Part shown: in pieces, positions 1 to 9,087 of the stretch | Layout: the number at the start of each line of letters is the position of its first letter | Numbering within the stretch: the first letter of the stretch is position 1 | Assembly: GCF_002127225.1 (NCBI RefSeq) | Contig: NZ_NFUR01000001.1 | Coordinates: 993,592-1,057,591, forward strand | Length of the DNA: 64,000 bases | DNA from: Sphingomonas sp. IBVSS2 | Lineage (GTDB): Bacteria > Pseudomonadota > Alphaproteobacteria > Sphingomonadales > Sphingomonadaceae | Direction of reading: 5' to 3' | Program-made: the position numbers and the translations under genes | The notes under the pieces: generated by a model | Seen by the model: the letters and a program-made list of their open reading frames with translations, nothing else | The model's database searches: none | What the model was told of the DNA's origin: nothing

Positions 1-958
<958 letters not shown>

Positions 959-1109
959 CTATGGGTCTGGTTCAACCGGACACAGACGCGCGTACCGGCG
1001 CGCCGGTGAAAGCGACGGCGGCTTAGGCCTATAATAGGAGAGTCGCAACCCATGAAAACCGTGGGTGCGGGATTATCTTTGCAACTAATTCGCAAGTGCA
1101 ATAAAGGGT

Positions 1110-1400
1110 TTACGCTTCGTCGCCGGCATCGACATAGCGCCGTTCGCCGGTGGCGGGATTGAACCAGATGGTCACGAGCCGCCCGGTCTCTTCATCGCGG
1201 AAGCGCTCGGTGGTGGGGTGCCAGCCGGCCGGGTCGACCGGGCCGTCGGCGCCGCGATAATGGAAGCGTTCGAACAGGGTGCCGAGCAGCAGCACGCCGG
1301 CCATGGCCAGCATCGGCCAGGCGGCGGCGTCCAGCAAGGTCATCGCGGCCGCCGCGACGAACCACAGGACCGCCACGATCGTCACGACCAGGCGGAGCAT
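1110..1400 (-). CDS. Small membrane protein, unknown
   Basis: This 96-residue protein has two closely spaced hydrophobic segments (about residues 3-20 and 26-42), then a polar C-terminal tail with a TGRLVTIWFNPATGERRYVDAG stretch that reads like a short beta hairpin. It begins 5 bases after the stop of the YbjQ-family gene upstream and is probably cotranscribed with it. I do not recognise a named family. The ATG at 1400 is the only good start; no strong Shine-Dalgarno is seen, consistent with translational coupling to the upstream gene. Confidence 0.7.
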   Translation of the reverse strand: MLRLVVTIVAVLWFVAAAAMTLLDAAAWPMLAMAGVLLLGTLFERFHYRGADGPVDPAGWHPTTERFRDEETGRLVTIWFNPATGERRYVDAGDEA

Positions 1401-1405
1401 CGGGA

Positions 1406-1735
1406 TCAGTCCAGCGGAGCCGGATCGAGCACCACCGCGGTGCCATAGGCGACGACTTCGTTCATCGCCTGTGCGATCTCGCCCGAATCGAAGCGCATCA
1501 TCACGATCGCATTGGCGCCCATCGCGTGCGCGTTGGCCACCATCCGGTCGATCGCGTGGCGGCGGGCATCCTCCACCAGCCGGGTATATTCGGGGATCTC
1601 GCCGCCGACGATCGAGCGCAGCGAGGCGCTGATATTGCCGCCGATGCCGCGGCTGCGGACGACGACGCCGAACACCTGGCCCAGGGTGCGGACCACGCTA
1701 TGGCCCGGGATATTCTCGGTGGTGGTGACGATCAT
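1406..1735 (-). CDS. YbjQ/UPF0145 family protein
   Basis: A 109-residue protein of the YbjQ family (Pfam PF01906, described as a putative heavy-metal-binding domain). Diagnostic parts are the N-terminal TTTENIPGH, the GVVVRSRGIGGNISASLRS centre and MGANAIVMMRFDS. Length matches the family (about 100-110). The family forms a pentameric ring in solved structures, and its role is not established. The start ATG at 1735 follows an AAGGGA ribosome site. The downstream small membrane protein gene is 5 bases away, so the two are likely one transcript. Confidence 0.93.
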   Translation of the reverse strand: MIVTTTENIPGHSVVRTLGQVFGVVVRSRGIGGNISASLRSIVGGEIPEYTRLVEDARRHAIDRMVANAHAMGANAIVMMRFDSGEIAQAMNEVVAYGTAVVLDPAPLD

Positions 1736-1837
1736 GGTTCCATCCCTTGAGTCGTTGCCCGCATCCTGCCGGTGTGCGGATGGATTGCCAAGCGCCGCGC
1801 CGTGCTGATAGCTCTCTGCCCCGAGCTAGGGGGTGGG

Positions 1838-2200
1838 ATGCACGGAAAGATCGATTTCTCGGTGCTCAAGGTGACGGTGGCGACGTCCGCCGCGCTGCTC
1901 GCGAGCGGCTGCGGCGGCGGGTCGCTGGTCGCGAACCAGCCCACCCGGATGTGTGTCGACGCTGCCGGCCGCCGCATCGCCGATGCGAATTGCGGCGGCG
2001 CCCGTGGCGGCGGCCTGGGCGGTGGCCATGCCTATTATGTCGGCCGCGGCCAGCGGGTGCCCGAAATGGGAGAGGTCGCCAGGGGCGGCTCCACCCGGCC
2101 CAGCGCCGGCGTCTCCTATTCGAACGTGAGCAGGGGCTCGGTCTCGCGCGGAGGCTTCGGGCGCTCGGCCGGTTTCCATGGCGGCTTCGGAGGCGGCTGA
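1838..2200 (+). CDS. YgiB-like (DUF1190-like) lipoprotein
   Basis: A 120-residue protein with a short N-terminal hydrophobic segment ending in a lipobox-like LLASGC, so it is probably an outer- or inner-membrane lipoprotein. The rest is rich in Gly, Arg and Ser; the C-terminus (VSRGGFGRSAGFHGGFGGG) resembles the TRGGFG-type tail of E. coli YgiB. Its stop overlaps the start of a YgiC-like ATP-grasp gene by one base, the same neighbour order as E. coli ygiB-ygiC. That context is the main reason for the name, since sequence similarity outside the tail is weak. I chose the ATG at 1838; an earlier in-frame ATG at 1772 would place 22 extra residues before the signal. Confidence 0.65.
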   Translation: MHGKIDFSVLKVTVATSAALLASGCGGGSLVANQPTRMCVDAAGRRIADANCGGARGGGLGGGHAYYVGRGQRVPEMGEVARGGSTRPSAGVSYSNVSRGSVSRGGFGRSAGFHGGFGGG

Positions 2201-3342
2201 TGCGACGCACCCCGGTCGCCCCGCGGCCGGACTGGCAGGCGCGGGTCGAGGCGCTGGGCCTCGTCTGGCACAGCCTGGACGGACGCCCCTATTGGGACGA
2301 AAGCGCTTGCTATCGCTTCGAACGCCGGGAAATCGACGAGATCGAGGCGGCGACCGCCGAGCTCTATCGGTTGTTCCTGGCGGCGGGCGAGCATGTCCTC
2401 GCCAACGACCTGCTCGGCAGCTTCGGCATCCCCGAGCCGGCCTGGGCCGCGATCCGGCGGGCCTGGGACGAAGAGCCGCCCGCGCTCAACTTCGGCCGTT
2501 TCGATCTCGGCTATGCCGGCGACGGCCCGCCCAGGCTGTTCGAGTTCAATTGCGACACGCCGACCAGCCTGATCGAGGCCGCAGTGATCCAATGGGACTG
2601 GAAGGAAGCCGTTTTCCCCGCGCTGGACCAGTATAATAGTCTGCACGAGCGGCTGGTCGACCAATGGCGGGACATCGCGCCGCTGCTGCCGGGCGGGCAC
2701 GTGCATTTCGCCCATGTCGCGGACGATGCGGGCGAAGACACGGTCACCATCGCCTATCTGCGCGACACGGCACAGGCGGCCGGGCTCGCCACCACGGCGA
2801 TCCGCATGGAGGATATCGGGTGGAGCCATGACGCGCGGCGCTTCGTCGACCTCCGGGACCAGGTGATCGAGAACTGCCTCCATCTCTATCCCTGGGAATG
2901 GCTGCTCGCCGAGGAGTTCGCGCCCGCATTGCTCGAGAGCCTGGGCGGCACGCGCTGGATCGAGCCGATCTGGAAGATGATCTGGAGCAACAAGGCGATC
3001 CTGCCGGTGCTCTGGGAGCTGTTTCCCGGCCATCCCAACCTGCTCCCCGCCAGCCGCCGCCGGCTGCCCGGCGGCGACCAGGTCGCCAAGCCGCCGCTCG
3101 GGCGCGAGGGCGCGAACGTCTCGATCCTGCGCGGCGGCGAAGTCGTCGCCGAAACCGGCGGGCGCTATGACGAGAGCGGCTGGATCTATCAGGCGCTCTA
3201 TCCCCTGCGCGACTTTGGCAGCGGCTATCCGGTGATCGGCGCGTGGATCGTCGACGGCGCGCCGGCCGGCATGGGCATCCGCGAGGATGGCCTCATCACC
3301 GGCAACACCGCACGCTTCGTGCCGCACGTGATCGAGGGCTGA
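2200..3342 (+). CDS. Glutathionylspermidine synthase-like ATP-grasp protein (YgiC/YjfC type)
   Basis: A 380-residue protein of the glutathionylspermidine synthase preATP-grasp/ATP-grasp family (Pfam PF03738), matching the usual YgiC length. Recognisable blocks are YWDESACYRF near residue 28, RFDLGYAGDGPPRLFEFNCDTPTS, the YPWEWLL segment, WKMIWSNKAILPVLWELFPGHPNLLPA and KPPLGREGANV. The family joins a peptide carboxylate to an amine with ATP; true synthesis of glutathionylspermidine by this stand-alone version has not been shown, so substrate is open. No amidase domain is present. The ATG overlaps the preceding stop (TGATG), indicating translational coupling with the YgiB-like lipoprotein. Confidence 0.93.
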   Translation: MRRTPVAPRPDWQARVEALGLVWHSLDGRPYWDESACYRFERREIDEIEAATAELYRLFLAAGEHVLANDLLGSFGIPEPAWAAIRRAWDEEPPALNFGRFDLGYAGDGPPRLFEFNCDTPTSLIEAAVIQWDWKEAVFPALDQYNSLHERLVDQWRDIAPLLPGGHVHFAHVADDAGEDTVTIAYLRDTAQAAGLATTAIRMEDIGWSHDARRFVDLRDQVIENCLHLYPWEWLLAEEFAPALLESLGGTRWIEPIWKMIWSNKAILPVLWELFPGHPNLLPASRRRLPGGDQVAKPPLGREGANVSILRGGEVVAETGGRYDESGWIYQALYPLRDFGSGYPVIGAWIVDGAPAGMGIREDGLITGNTARFVPHVIEG

Positions 3343-3346
3343 GCGC

Positions 3347-3754
3347 TCAACCCTGTTCCGAAAGGTCCTGATAGAGCATCAGGGCATTGCCGTCGGGATC
3401 GTAGAAGGTGAGCAGCCGGACCATGCCGGGGATCTCCTGCGCCGGCCCGTCCTGGCGCACGCCGGCGGCATCGAGCGCCGCCTTGGCCGCGTCGAGATCG
3501 ACCACGCCGAAAGTGAGCGTGGCGCCGCCGCCCTGGATCACCTTCTCGACCTGGGCGAGGCCGACGGTAACGCGCGCCACCGGGCTCTCGAACTCGCACC
3601 AGGCGATCTCGTCCATCCGGTAGAGAAGGTTCATGCCCAGCACGTCGCGATACCAGGCGATGCCGGCATCGAGATCGCTGACATTGATCGCGCAGGTCAG
3701 GCCGCCGTCAAAGCCGATGGCGGCGCGGGCAGGGGCTTCGAGCGTGGTTGCCAT
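3347..3754 (-). CDS. VOC (glyoxalase/bleomycin resistance) family protein
   Basis: A 135-residue protein of the vicinal-oxygen-chelate fold. The two beta-alpha-beta-beta-beta modules are visible: one from LTCAINVSDLDAGIAWYRDVLGM and a second from TFGVVDLDAAKAALDAAGV to TFYDPDGNALMLYQ, which carries the usual DPDGN turn and metal-ligand glutamate region. Substrate unknown. The start ATG at 3754 is preceded by GGAG with 7-base spacing; an upstream ATG at 3781 has none. It is transcribed divergently from a helix-turn-helix regulator only 40 bases away, which suggests that the regulator controls it. Confidence 0.9.
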   Translation of the reverse strand: MATTLEAPARAAIGFDGGLTCAINVSDLDAGIAWYRDVLGMNLLYRMDEIAWCEFESPVARVTVGLAQVEKVIQGGGATLTFGVVDLDAAKAALDAAGVRQDGPAQEIPGMVRLLTFYDPDGNALMLYQDLSEQG

Positions 3755-3794
3755 ATCGATTCTCCGACTCTTGAGTTCCATTTATATAGTCGAT

Positions 3795-4355
3795 ATGAAT
3801 TTGATCATGGAGTCAATGCCCCCCGGACCCGTGCCGCTGCTGCGCATGCTCGAGGCCAATCGCTGGGCGATCCCGGTGCTGGCGCTGCTGCATCGCGAGC
3901 AGGGTTCGCGCTTCGCGGTGATCGCGCGGGCGTTCGACTTGCCGCACAACAGCCTGGCGCGGTGCCTCGCCCATCTGAAGGCGTGCGGCTGGGTGGTGCC
4001 CAATCCCGGCCATGGCCACCCGCTGCGCCCCGAATATGTGCTGACCGAGGCCGGGCTGGCGGTGGGGGCGTTGTGCGCGCGGATCGCGGCGGCGCAATCG
4101 CGGCTGAAGCTGGGGGCGGGCGACCTGCCGCGCTGGTCGCTGCCGCTGGTCGTCGGACTGGGTCCGGACTGGGCCCGCTTCGGCGAGATCCAGGCGCGCC
4201 TCGCCCCGGTGACGCCGCGTGCGCTGTCGACCACGCTCAAGGCCGTGATCGACGAGGCATTGGTGCAGCGGAAGCTCGAGGATCGCTATCCGCCGCTGCC
4301 GCTCTACGCACTCACGGGCAAGGGCGCGGATTTCGCGGCGGCAATGGCCGGATAG
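3795..4355 (+). CDS. Transcriptional regulator with two tandem HxlR-like winged helices
   Basis: A 186-residue predicted DNA-binding protein. Residues about 23-90 (NRWAIPVLALLHREQGSRF to EYVLTEAGLAV) and 113-180 (RWSLPLVVGLGPDWARF to LYALTGKGADF) each follow the HxlR pattern: RW-x-hydrophobic opening, RF core, recognition-helix LS/SL..L, and a closing YxLTxxG. HxlR/MarR-type regulators are normally about 110 residues with one winged helix and act as dimers, so this reads as a single-chain duplication. It is divergent from the VOC gene with a 40-base shared promoter. The start is uncertain: ATG 3795 or 3807, neither with a clear ribosome site. Confidence 0.8.
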   Translation: MNLIMESMPPGPVPLLRMLEANRWAIPVLALLHREQGSRFAVIARAFDLPHNSLARCLAHLKACGWVVPNPGHGHPLRPEYVLTEAGLAVGALCARIAAAQSRLKLGAGDLPRWSLPLVVGLGPDWARFGEIQARLAPVTPRALSTTLKAVIDEALVQRKLEDRYPPLPLYALTGKGADFAAAMAG

Positions 4356-4371
4356 GGTTCAGGGAGGAGGA

Positions 4372-6213
4372 TCAGCGTTCCGCCTTCTCCCGTTTCGCAT
4401 AATCCTCGGCCAGCACCGCGAAGGCCAGTTTGCGCTGGCCGGTCTCGGAGATCAGGCCCTTGCGGTTCCAGCCTTGCTGATAGACCGGGTGCTGTCGGCG
4501 CGGCGAGCGGAAGTCCTTGAGGATCCAGGGGCTCAGCCCTTGCAGGAACGGCACCTTGGCCGCCATTTCGAGCGTGCGGCGATAATATTCGGCCTGATAT
4601 TCCTCGCTGAACTTGTGCGGGGCGGCGGCGGCGTCGTGATAGCCATACAGCGCATCGGCGCCGAATTCGGAGAAGATCAGCGGCTTGGCGACCGGGCTTT
4701 GCCATTCGAAGCTCGGGAGCGCGGCGAGCGGGTCGTCCGAATACCAGCCATTATAGGTGTTGATCGCCATCACATCGAGATCGCCCACCAGCGGATCGTC
4801 GATCCGCATCACCTTGCCCTGGCGCGCGCTGAGCAGGGCGGCAGTGACCAGCCGGCTGTCGTCCAATGCGCGGACGTCGCCGATCAGCGTGCGCAGAAAG
4901 GCGTTGCGGGCGTCGCTCACCGGCGTCTCGTTGGCGACGCTCCACAGCACGATCGCCGCGCGGTTGCGGTCGCGGCGGATATTCTCGGCGATCATCCGGC
5001 GCGCGGTCGCCAGCGTATCGGCATCACTCCAGGCGACGCGCCAATAGACGGGCACTTCGCTCCACACCAGCAGCCCCATCGCGTCGGCGAGGCGCGTGGT
5101 ACCCTCATCGTGCGGATAATGCGCCAGGCGCACGAAATTGCCATGGAGCCCCTGCTTGATCTCGGCGAACAGCGCGCGGGCGGCGGCGGGGCTCATCGCG
5201 CGCACCGGAGCCTTGCCCAGTTCCTCCTCGTGCATGGAGATGCCGCGCAGGAAGATCGGCTTGCCGTTGAGCAGGATCCTGTCGCCCCGCACTTCGATCG
5301 TGCGGAAGCCGATCCGGTCGGTGAAGCGGTCCGCGCCGGCGGTGATCTCGACGTCGTAAAGCGTCGGGCTGTCGGGCGACCAGCGCTGGAGGGTGCGCGG
5401 GGCAGCGAGGCTGGCAGTCCAATTGCCGTCGCCATCGGTGCGTCCCTCGAGCGCGGCGCCGAGCGCGGGGATGGCCAGGCGGATCGGCGCGTCCGCGGCC
5501 CGGGGGCCGAGCAGGCGGGCGGAAACCGCGATGCGGCCGTCCTTGCCCAGCCGCACGAACGCGTCGTCGACGAACGTCTCGGGCACGGTGACCAGGCGAA
5601 TCGAGCGGGTGATGCCGCCATAGGTCTCCCAGTCGGTGACGGGCGGGGGCACGTCCTTGTCGGTCCGCGCGGAATCGACGCCCAGCGTGATCTGGTTGCT
5701 GCCGGGGCGCAGCAGCGCGGTCACGTCGAAGGCGAACGGCGTGAAGGCGCCGACATGCTTGCCCACCGGCTTGCCGTTGAGGAAGACGCTGGCGGCATAG
5801 TCGGCGCTGCCGAAGCGGAGATATACGCGCTTGCCCGGGCCGGCCGGCTGCCAGTCGAAGGTCCGCTGATACCAGACCAGTCCCTGATAATAGCGCATCT
5901 CGGGCGCATGGCCGATCCAGCTGCCGGGCAGGTGCGTGACCGGCGAGCGCTGCATGTCGAACTCGAACAATGCTGTGGGGCGTTTCTCGGCTTCGTCGGC
6001 CTGGATCCTGTCCTGGAAGCGCGCGGTGCTCTCGCCCGGCGGGCCGCCATGGAAGCCGGCGACGCCGTCGCGATAGGGGTCGACCGACCAGTGCCAGGCG
6101 CCGTCGAGGCTCTGGCCCGGGCGCATATCGGCGGCGGCCAGGGTCTGGGCGGAAGCGGTAAACGGTGTCAGCGCCAGTGCGAGCGCGCACCATGATGTGA
6201 GGGTCGGCTTCAA
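4372..6213 (-). CDS. Secreted glycoside hydrolase family 2, probable beta-glucuronidase
   Basis: A 613-residue exoenzyme with a signal peptide (MKPTLTSWCALALALTPFTASAQ). The GH2 order is clear: sugar-binding jelly roll (about 30-200), immunoglobulin-like domain (about 205-305), then TIM barrel. The acid/base glutamate is E429 in WSVANE, the nucleophile E516 in FSEFGAD. Near the C-terminus QGWNRKG supplies the N-x-K motif (N583, K585) that in beta-glucuronidases binds the sugar carboxylate; this favours glucuronide over galactoside. The start is a TTG at 6213, chosen because GGGAG lies 6 bases upstream and a signal peptide follows. It begins 1 base after the stop of the DUF347 gene and is likely cotranscribed with it. 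No uronate transporter is adjacent. Confidence 0.9.
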   Translation of the reverse strand: MKPTLTSWCALALALTPFTASAQTLAAADMRPGQSLDGAWHWSVDPYRDGVAGFHGGPPGESTARFQDRIQADEAEKRPTALFEFDMQRSPVTHLPGSWIGHAPEMRYYQGLVWYQRTFDWQPAGPGKRVYLRFGSADYAASVFLNGKPVGKHVGAFTPFAFDVTALLRPGSNQITLGVDSARTDKDVPPPVTDWETYGGITRSIRLVTVPETFVDDAFVRLGKDGRIAVSARLLGPRAADAPIRLAIPALGAALEGRTDGDGNWTASLAAPRTLQRWSPDSPTLYDVEITAGADRFTDRIGFRTIEVRGDRILLNGKPIFLRGISMHEEELGKAPVRAMSPAAARALFAEIKQGLHGNFVRLAHYPHDEGTTRLADAMGLLVWSEVPVYWRVAWSDADTLATARRMIAENIRRDRNRAAIVLWSVANETPVSDARNAFLRTLIGDVRALDDSRLVTAALLSARQGKVMRIDDPLVGDLDVMAINTYNGWYSDDPLAALPSFEWQSPVAKPLIFSEFGADALYGYHDAAAAPHKFSEEYQAEYYRRTLEMAAKVPFLQGLSPWILKDFRSPRRQHPVYQQGWNRKGLISETGQRKLAFAVLAEDYAKREKAER

Positions 6214-6214
6214 C

Positions 6215-6991
6215 TTACTCTCCCTGGGGTGCGCCGCCCGGATGCGTGCCCGGGCGCTGCGGAATGACGAGGATCAGCACGAGGATCGCCGCGGCGAGCA
6301 CCGCCGATGCAAGCGGGCGGCTGAAGTCGAGCCCGCCCTTGGCGAGTGGCTTGTCGAGGAAGTCGCCCACCGTCGCGCCGAGCGGCCGGGTGAGGATGAA
6401 GGCGGCCCAGAACAGCGCGACGCGGCTCGTCCGGGTGCGGTAATAGAGCAATGCCAGCCCCGCGAGTGCGCCGCCGAACAGCATCGCGCCGCCGGCATAG
6501 CCGAGCCCGCCATCATCCGCCGCCCAGTCGCCAAGGGCGGTGCCGAGCGTCTGCGAGAAAGTGATGGTCAGCCAGTAGAAGCCCTCGGCCCGGGGCGAGC
6601 GCACCGTGTCCACCGAGACCGATCCCAGCACCGCGTGCCACAGGCCCAGCGCGCCGAGCACGCAGGCGAGCAGCAGGGCCGAGCCGCCGGTATAGCCGAT
6701 GCCCAGCGAGCGCGTGGCGAAATCGGCCATGGTGGTGCCCGCCGTCGTCGAGGCGATGATCGTAGCCCAGTAGAGGAAAGGGTGGAAGCGCCTGGCCGCG
6801 ATCTGCCAGGCGACGAGCAGGACCAGCGGAACGACGAAGATCGCGGTGCTGGCGAGATAGCCCATCTGCCAGGTCATCGAGACGGTGTCGCCGCCCGTCT
6901 CGCCAAGCGTGGTGGCGAGGATCTTGATGATCCAGAAGCCCAGGGTGACCGCGGGCACCTTGGTGACGAAGTCGCGCTGATCCCGAGTCAT
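6215..6991 (-). CDS. DUF347-repeat membrane protein (COG4705 type)
   Basis: A 258-residue polytopic membrane protein built from four copies of the DUF347 repeat (Pfam PF03988). Each copy contains a glycine/acidic core: ATTLGETGGD, STTAGTTMADF, SQTLGTALGDW and TRPLGATVGDF, spaced about 55-65 residues apart and each opening a pair of helices. The repeated acidic residue in the membrane suggests cation handling, but function is not established. The start ATG at 6991 has GGAG 7 bases upstream. It sits between zapE (30 bases upstream on the same strand) and the GH2 gene. Confidence 0.9.
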   Translation of the reverse strand: MTRDQRDFVTKVPAVTLGFWIIKILATTLGETGGDTVSMTWQMGYLASTAIFVVPLVLLVAWQIAARRFHPFLYWATIIASTTAGTTMADFATRSLGIGYTGGSALLLACVLGALGLWHAVLGSVSVDTVRSPRAEGFYWLTITFSQTLGTALGDWAADDGGLGYAGGAMLFGGALAGLALLYYRTRTSRVALFWAAFILTRPLGATVGDFLDKPLAKGGLDFSRPLASAVLAAAILVLILVIPQRPGTHPGGAPQGE

Positions 6992-7021
6992 GTGCCGTCT
7001 CCGCTGGCCGGAGTCGGCAGC

Positions 7022-8134
7022 CTATCGTTCGCCGTGGCCCTCCGCCAGATAGGCATCCGAACGCATTTCCATCAGGCGGGAGACGGTGCGGTCGAACTCG
7101 AAGCGGCCGTCGCCCGCCTCGTAGAGATGCTGCGGCTCGGCATCGGCGGCGGCGAGCAGCTTGACCTTGTGCTCGTAGAGCGCGTCGATCAGCGTGACGA
7201 AGCGCGCCGCCTCGTTGCGGTTCTCGGGCCCCAGCCTGGGGATGCCGACCAGGATCACGGTGTGGAAGCGCCGGGCGATGGCGAGATAGTCGGCCGCGCC
7301 GCGCGCCTCGCCGCACAGCCGCTTGAACGAGAAGACCGCGACGCCCTTCAGGCATTTCGGCACGTGCAGCTCGCGCCCGCCCTGCACCGGCAGCTCGCAG
7401 GCCGGCACGTGCGCGGCATCCTCGACCGGATAGTCGGTCAGGCGGAAAAAGGCCGCGGAGAGCTGCTTCGTCGCGTCCGGGCCATTGGGCACCAGCCAAG
7501 TGTCCATCCGCCCGAGCCGGTCGAGCCGGTAATCCGTGGGCCCGTTGAGCGCGAGCACGTCCATCCGCGTCTCGATCAGCTCGATGAAGGGGATGAACAA
7601 CTCGCGGTTCAATCCGTCCTTGTAGAGGTCGCGCGGCGGGCGGTTCGACGTCGCGACCATGGTGAGGCCGTGCCCCATCATCTCGGTGAACAGGCGCGAG
7701 AGGATCATCGCGTCGGCGGGATTGTTCACCACCATCTCGTCAAAGGCGAGCAGGCGCACGTCCTCGGCCATCGCATCGGCGACCTTCACCACCGGATCGC
7801 GCGTGTCCTTCTTGCGCTCCTCGTTCAGCCGCTCATGCACTTCGAGCATGAACTCGTGGAAATGGACGCGGCGCTTCCGGCGGATGTTCACGCTCTCGTA
7901 GAACAGGTCCATCAGCATCGACTTGCCGCGGCCGACGCTGCCCCAGATATAGAGCCCGCGCGGCGGCTCGGGCAGGCGGCCGAGCGCGCGCCACAGGATA
8001 CTGCCCTTCTTCGGTACCGCCTCCAGCTCGCCGGCGAGCCGGTGCAGCCGCTCGGCGGCGATCGCCTGTTCGGGATCGGGGCGAAGCTCGCCAGCCTTCA
8101 CCAGCGCGCGATAGCGTTCGATCACGCCGGTCAT
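7022..8134 (-). CDS. zapE: AFG1-like ATPase / cell division protein ZapE
   Basis: A 370-residue AAA-type ATPase. The Walker A motif is GSVGRGKS in YIWGSVGRGKSMLMDLFYE; Walker B is LLAFDEMVV; ATSNRPPRDLYKDGLNRELF is the sensor/arginine segment, and the RRFHTVILVGIPRLG block is typical of the family. In E. coli ZapE modulates FtsZ at constriction; mitochondrial AFG1 acts in protein quality control. Length fits. It lies on the same strand as mdh and sdhB, and I recall mdh/zapE/sdh adjacency in related genomes, but here accessory genes separate them. The 8135-8237 gap upstream holds only a GC-rich palindromic stretch. Confidence 0.95.
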   Translation of the reverse strand: MTGVIERYRALVKAGELRPDPEQAIAAERLHRLAGELEAVPKKGSILWRALGRLPEPPRGLYIWGSVGRGKSMLMDLFYESVNIRRKRRVHFHEFMLEVHERLNEERKKDTRDPVVKVADAMAEDVRLLAFDEMVVNNPADAMILSRLFTEMMGHGLTMVATSNRPPRDLYKDGLNRELFIPFIELIETRMDVLALNGPTDYRLDRLGRMDTWLVPNGPDATKQLSAAFFRLTDYPVEDAAHVPACELPVQGGRELHVPKCLKGVAVFSFKRLCGEARGAADYLAIARRFHTVILVGIPRLGPENRNEAARFVTLIDALYEHKVKLLAAADAEPQHLYEAGDGRFEFDRTVSRLMEMRSDAYLAEGHGER

Positions 8135-8237
8135 TTTTCCTCCCCGCCGCTCCCGTACGGGCAGGGGGCCGGGAATCGCGGGCGATTTCCGGCGTGGCTC
8201 TGGGTCCTCGTTCCTGCGGGGATGGGGGAGGAAAGCG

Positions 8238-8696
8238 TCATGCGGGGGGCGAACTCTTGCGGATGGTGCCGAGGAAGCTGGCGATGGTCGCCTCGCCTTG
8301 CCGTATCACGCCGCGCATGAAAAGCATGCGCCCGGTTTCGCGCAGCAATTCGATCTCGGCAACGATCGGCCGGCCGATCGTGCTGGTGCCGATGAACTGG
8401 GCAGAGAGATCGAGCGTCACCGCGCCGCCCGCGGAGATCATGCCGAAGCTGCGCGCCGCCGCGAACAATGCCACGTCCATGAAGGCGAGCAGCGCGCCGC
8501 CATGGGTGGAATCGCGCAGATTGGAATGCTCGCGCCCCGGCACCATCCGGACCAGCGCCTTGCCATCCTCGATCCGCGTCAGGATCGGGCCGAGAAATGC
8601 ATTGAAGCGCGTCGGATCGGGTAGTTCCCAGCGCTTCCAGCCGGGATGATCGGCAGCATCTTCATGGATGAAATCGGATTCCGGATCAGAAATCAT
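8238..8696 (-). CDS. PaaI-type hotdog-fold thioesterase
   Basis: A 152-residue acyl-CoA thioesterase-like protein. The hotdog signature is SNLRDSTHGGALLAFMDVALFAAA, where the HGG motif starts the long central helix, followed by beta strands GGAVTLDLSAQFIGT and ASFLGTIRK. The substrate is probably an aryl- or acyl-CoA; nothing nearby narrows it. The ATG at 8696 begins MISDPESDF; the region upstream is unusually AT-rich (one 60-base line I counted is 40% GC). Confidence 0.9.
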   Translation of the reverse strand: MISDPESDFIHEDAADHPGWKRWELPDPTRFNAFLGPILTRIEDGKALVRMVPGREHSNLRDSTHGGALLAFMDVALFAAARSFGMISAGGAVTLDLSAQFIGTSTIGRPIVAEIELLRETGRMLFMRGVIRQGEATIASFLGTIRKSSPPA

Positions 8697-8826
8697 GTCG
8701 ATGTTTATCCATTATGGACTGATCCGAGGTGCATTTCTTCAGGATGTCATCATTCACTACAAGAATAGATGCCGAGATTCGAAGATATGAATCTCATTCA
8801 GCACTTCCGCTGAAAAGGAGAAAGCA

Positions 8827-9018
8827 ATGAAGAAAGTCATCCTGGCGATCTCGCTTCTCGTTGCAGGTTCTGCCGTCGCTGCGCCTCCCGCGCCATTTTA
8901 TCGTTGGGCGAGCAAGTTGAACGGGTTCATCACTTGCGCGCAAACTTCGCCCGGAAGCGGGTGGGTGCTGGCAAGCCCGACGCCGTATCGCGATGCGGGT
9001 TGCCGGACCCCTTACTGA
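8827..9018 (+). CDS. Small secreted protein, unknown
   Basis: A 63-residue protein with a clear signal peptide (MKKVILAISLLVAGSAVAAPP, predicted cut after AVA) and a 44-residue mature part with two cysteines (ITCAQ, AGCRTPY) that could form one disulfide. The ribosome site is strong: AAAAGGAGAAAGCAATG. It lies on the plus strand between two minus-strand core genes (sdhB and the thioesterase). The 130-base AT-rich region upstream contains a GATTC-8-GAATC inverted repeat, a plausible promoter/operator. I do not recognise the family. Confidence 0.7.
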   Translation: MKKVILAISLLVAGSAVAAPPAPFYRWASKLNGFITCAQTSPGSGWVLASPTPYRDAGCRTPY

Positions 9019-9087
9019 CGCTGCAGCCACAATCCCCGACGGCGGGGTTCGGCCGCGTGCCGGACCCCGTTGGGGCGTTCCCATCCC

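Noticed and set aside
4474..6195. 573-codon plus-strand frame over the GH2 gene
   Set aside because: Shadow of the beta-glucuronidase gene; no motif, no ribosome site, the GH2 catalytic residues are intact on the other strand.
6197..8320. 707-codon plus-strand frame opposite DUF347 and zapE
   Set aside because: Antisense to two genes with clear family motifs; translation is His/Arg/Ala-rich without recognisable domains.
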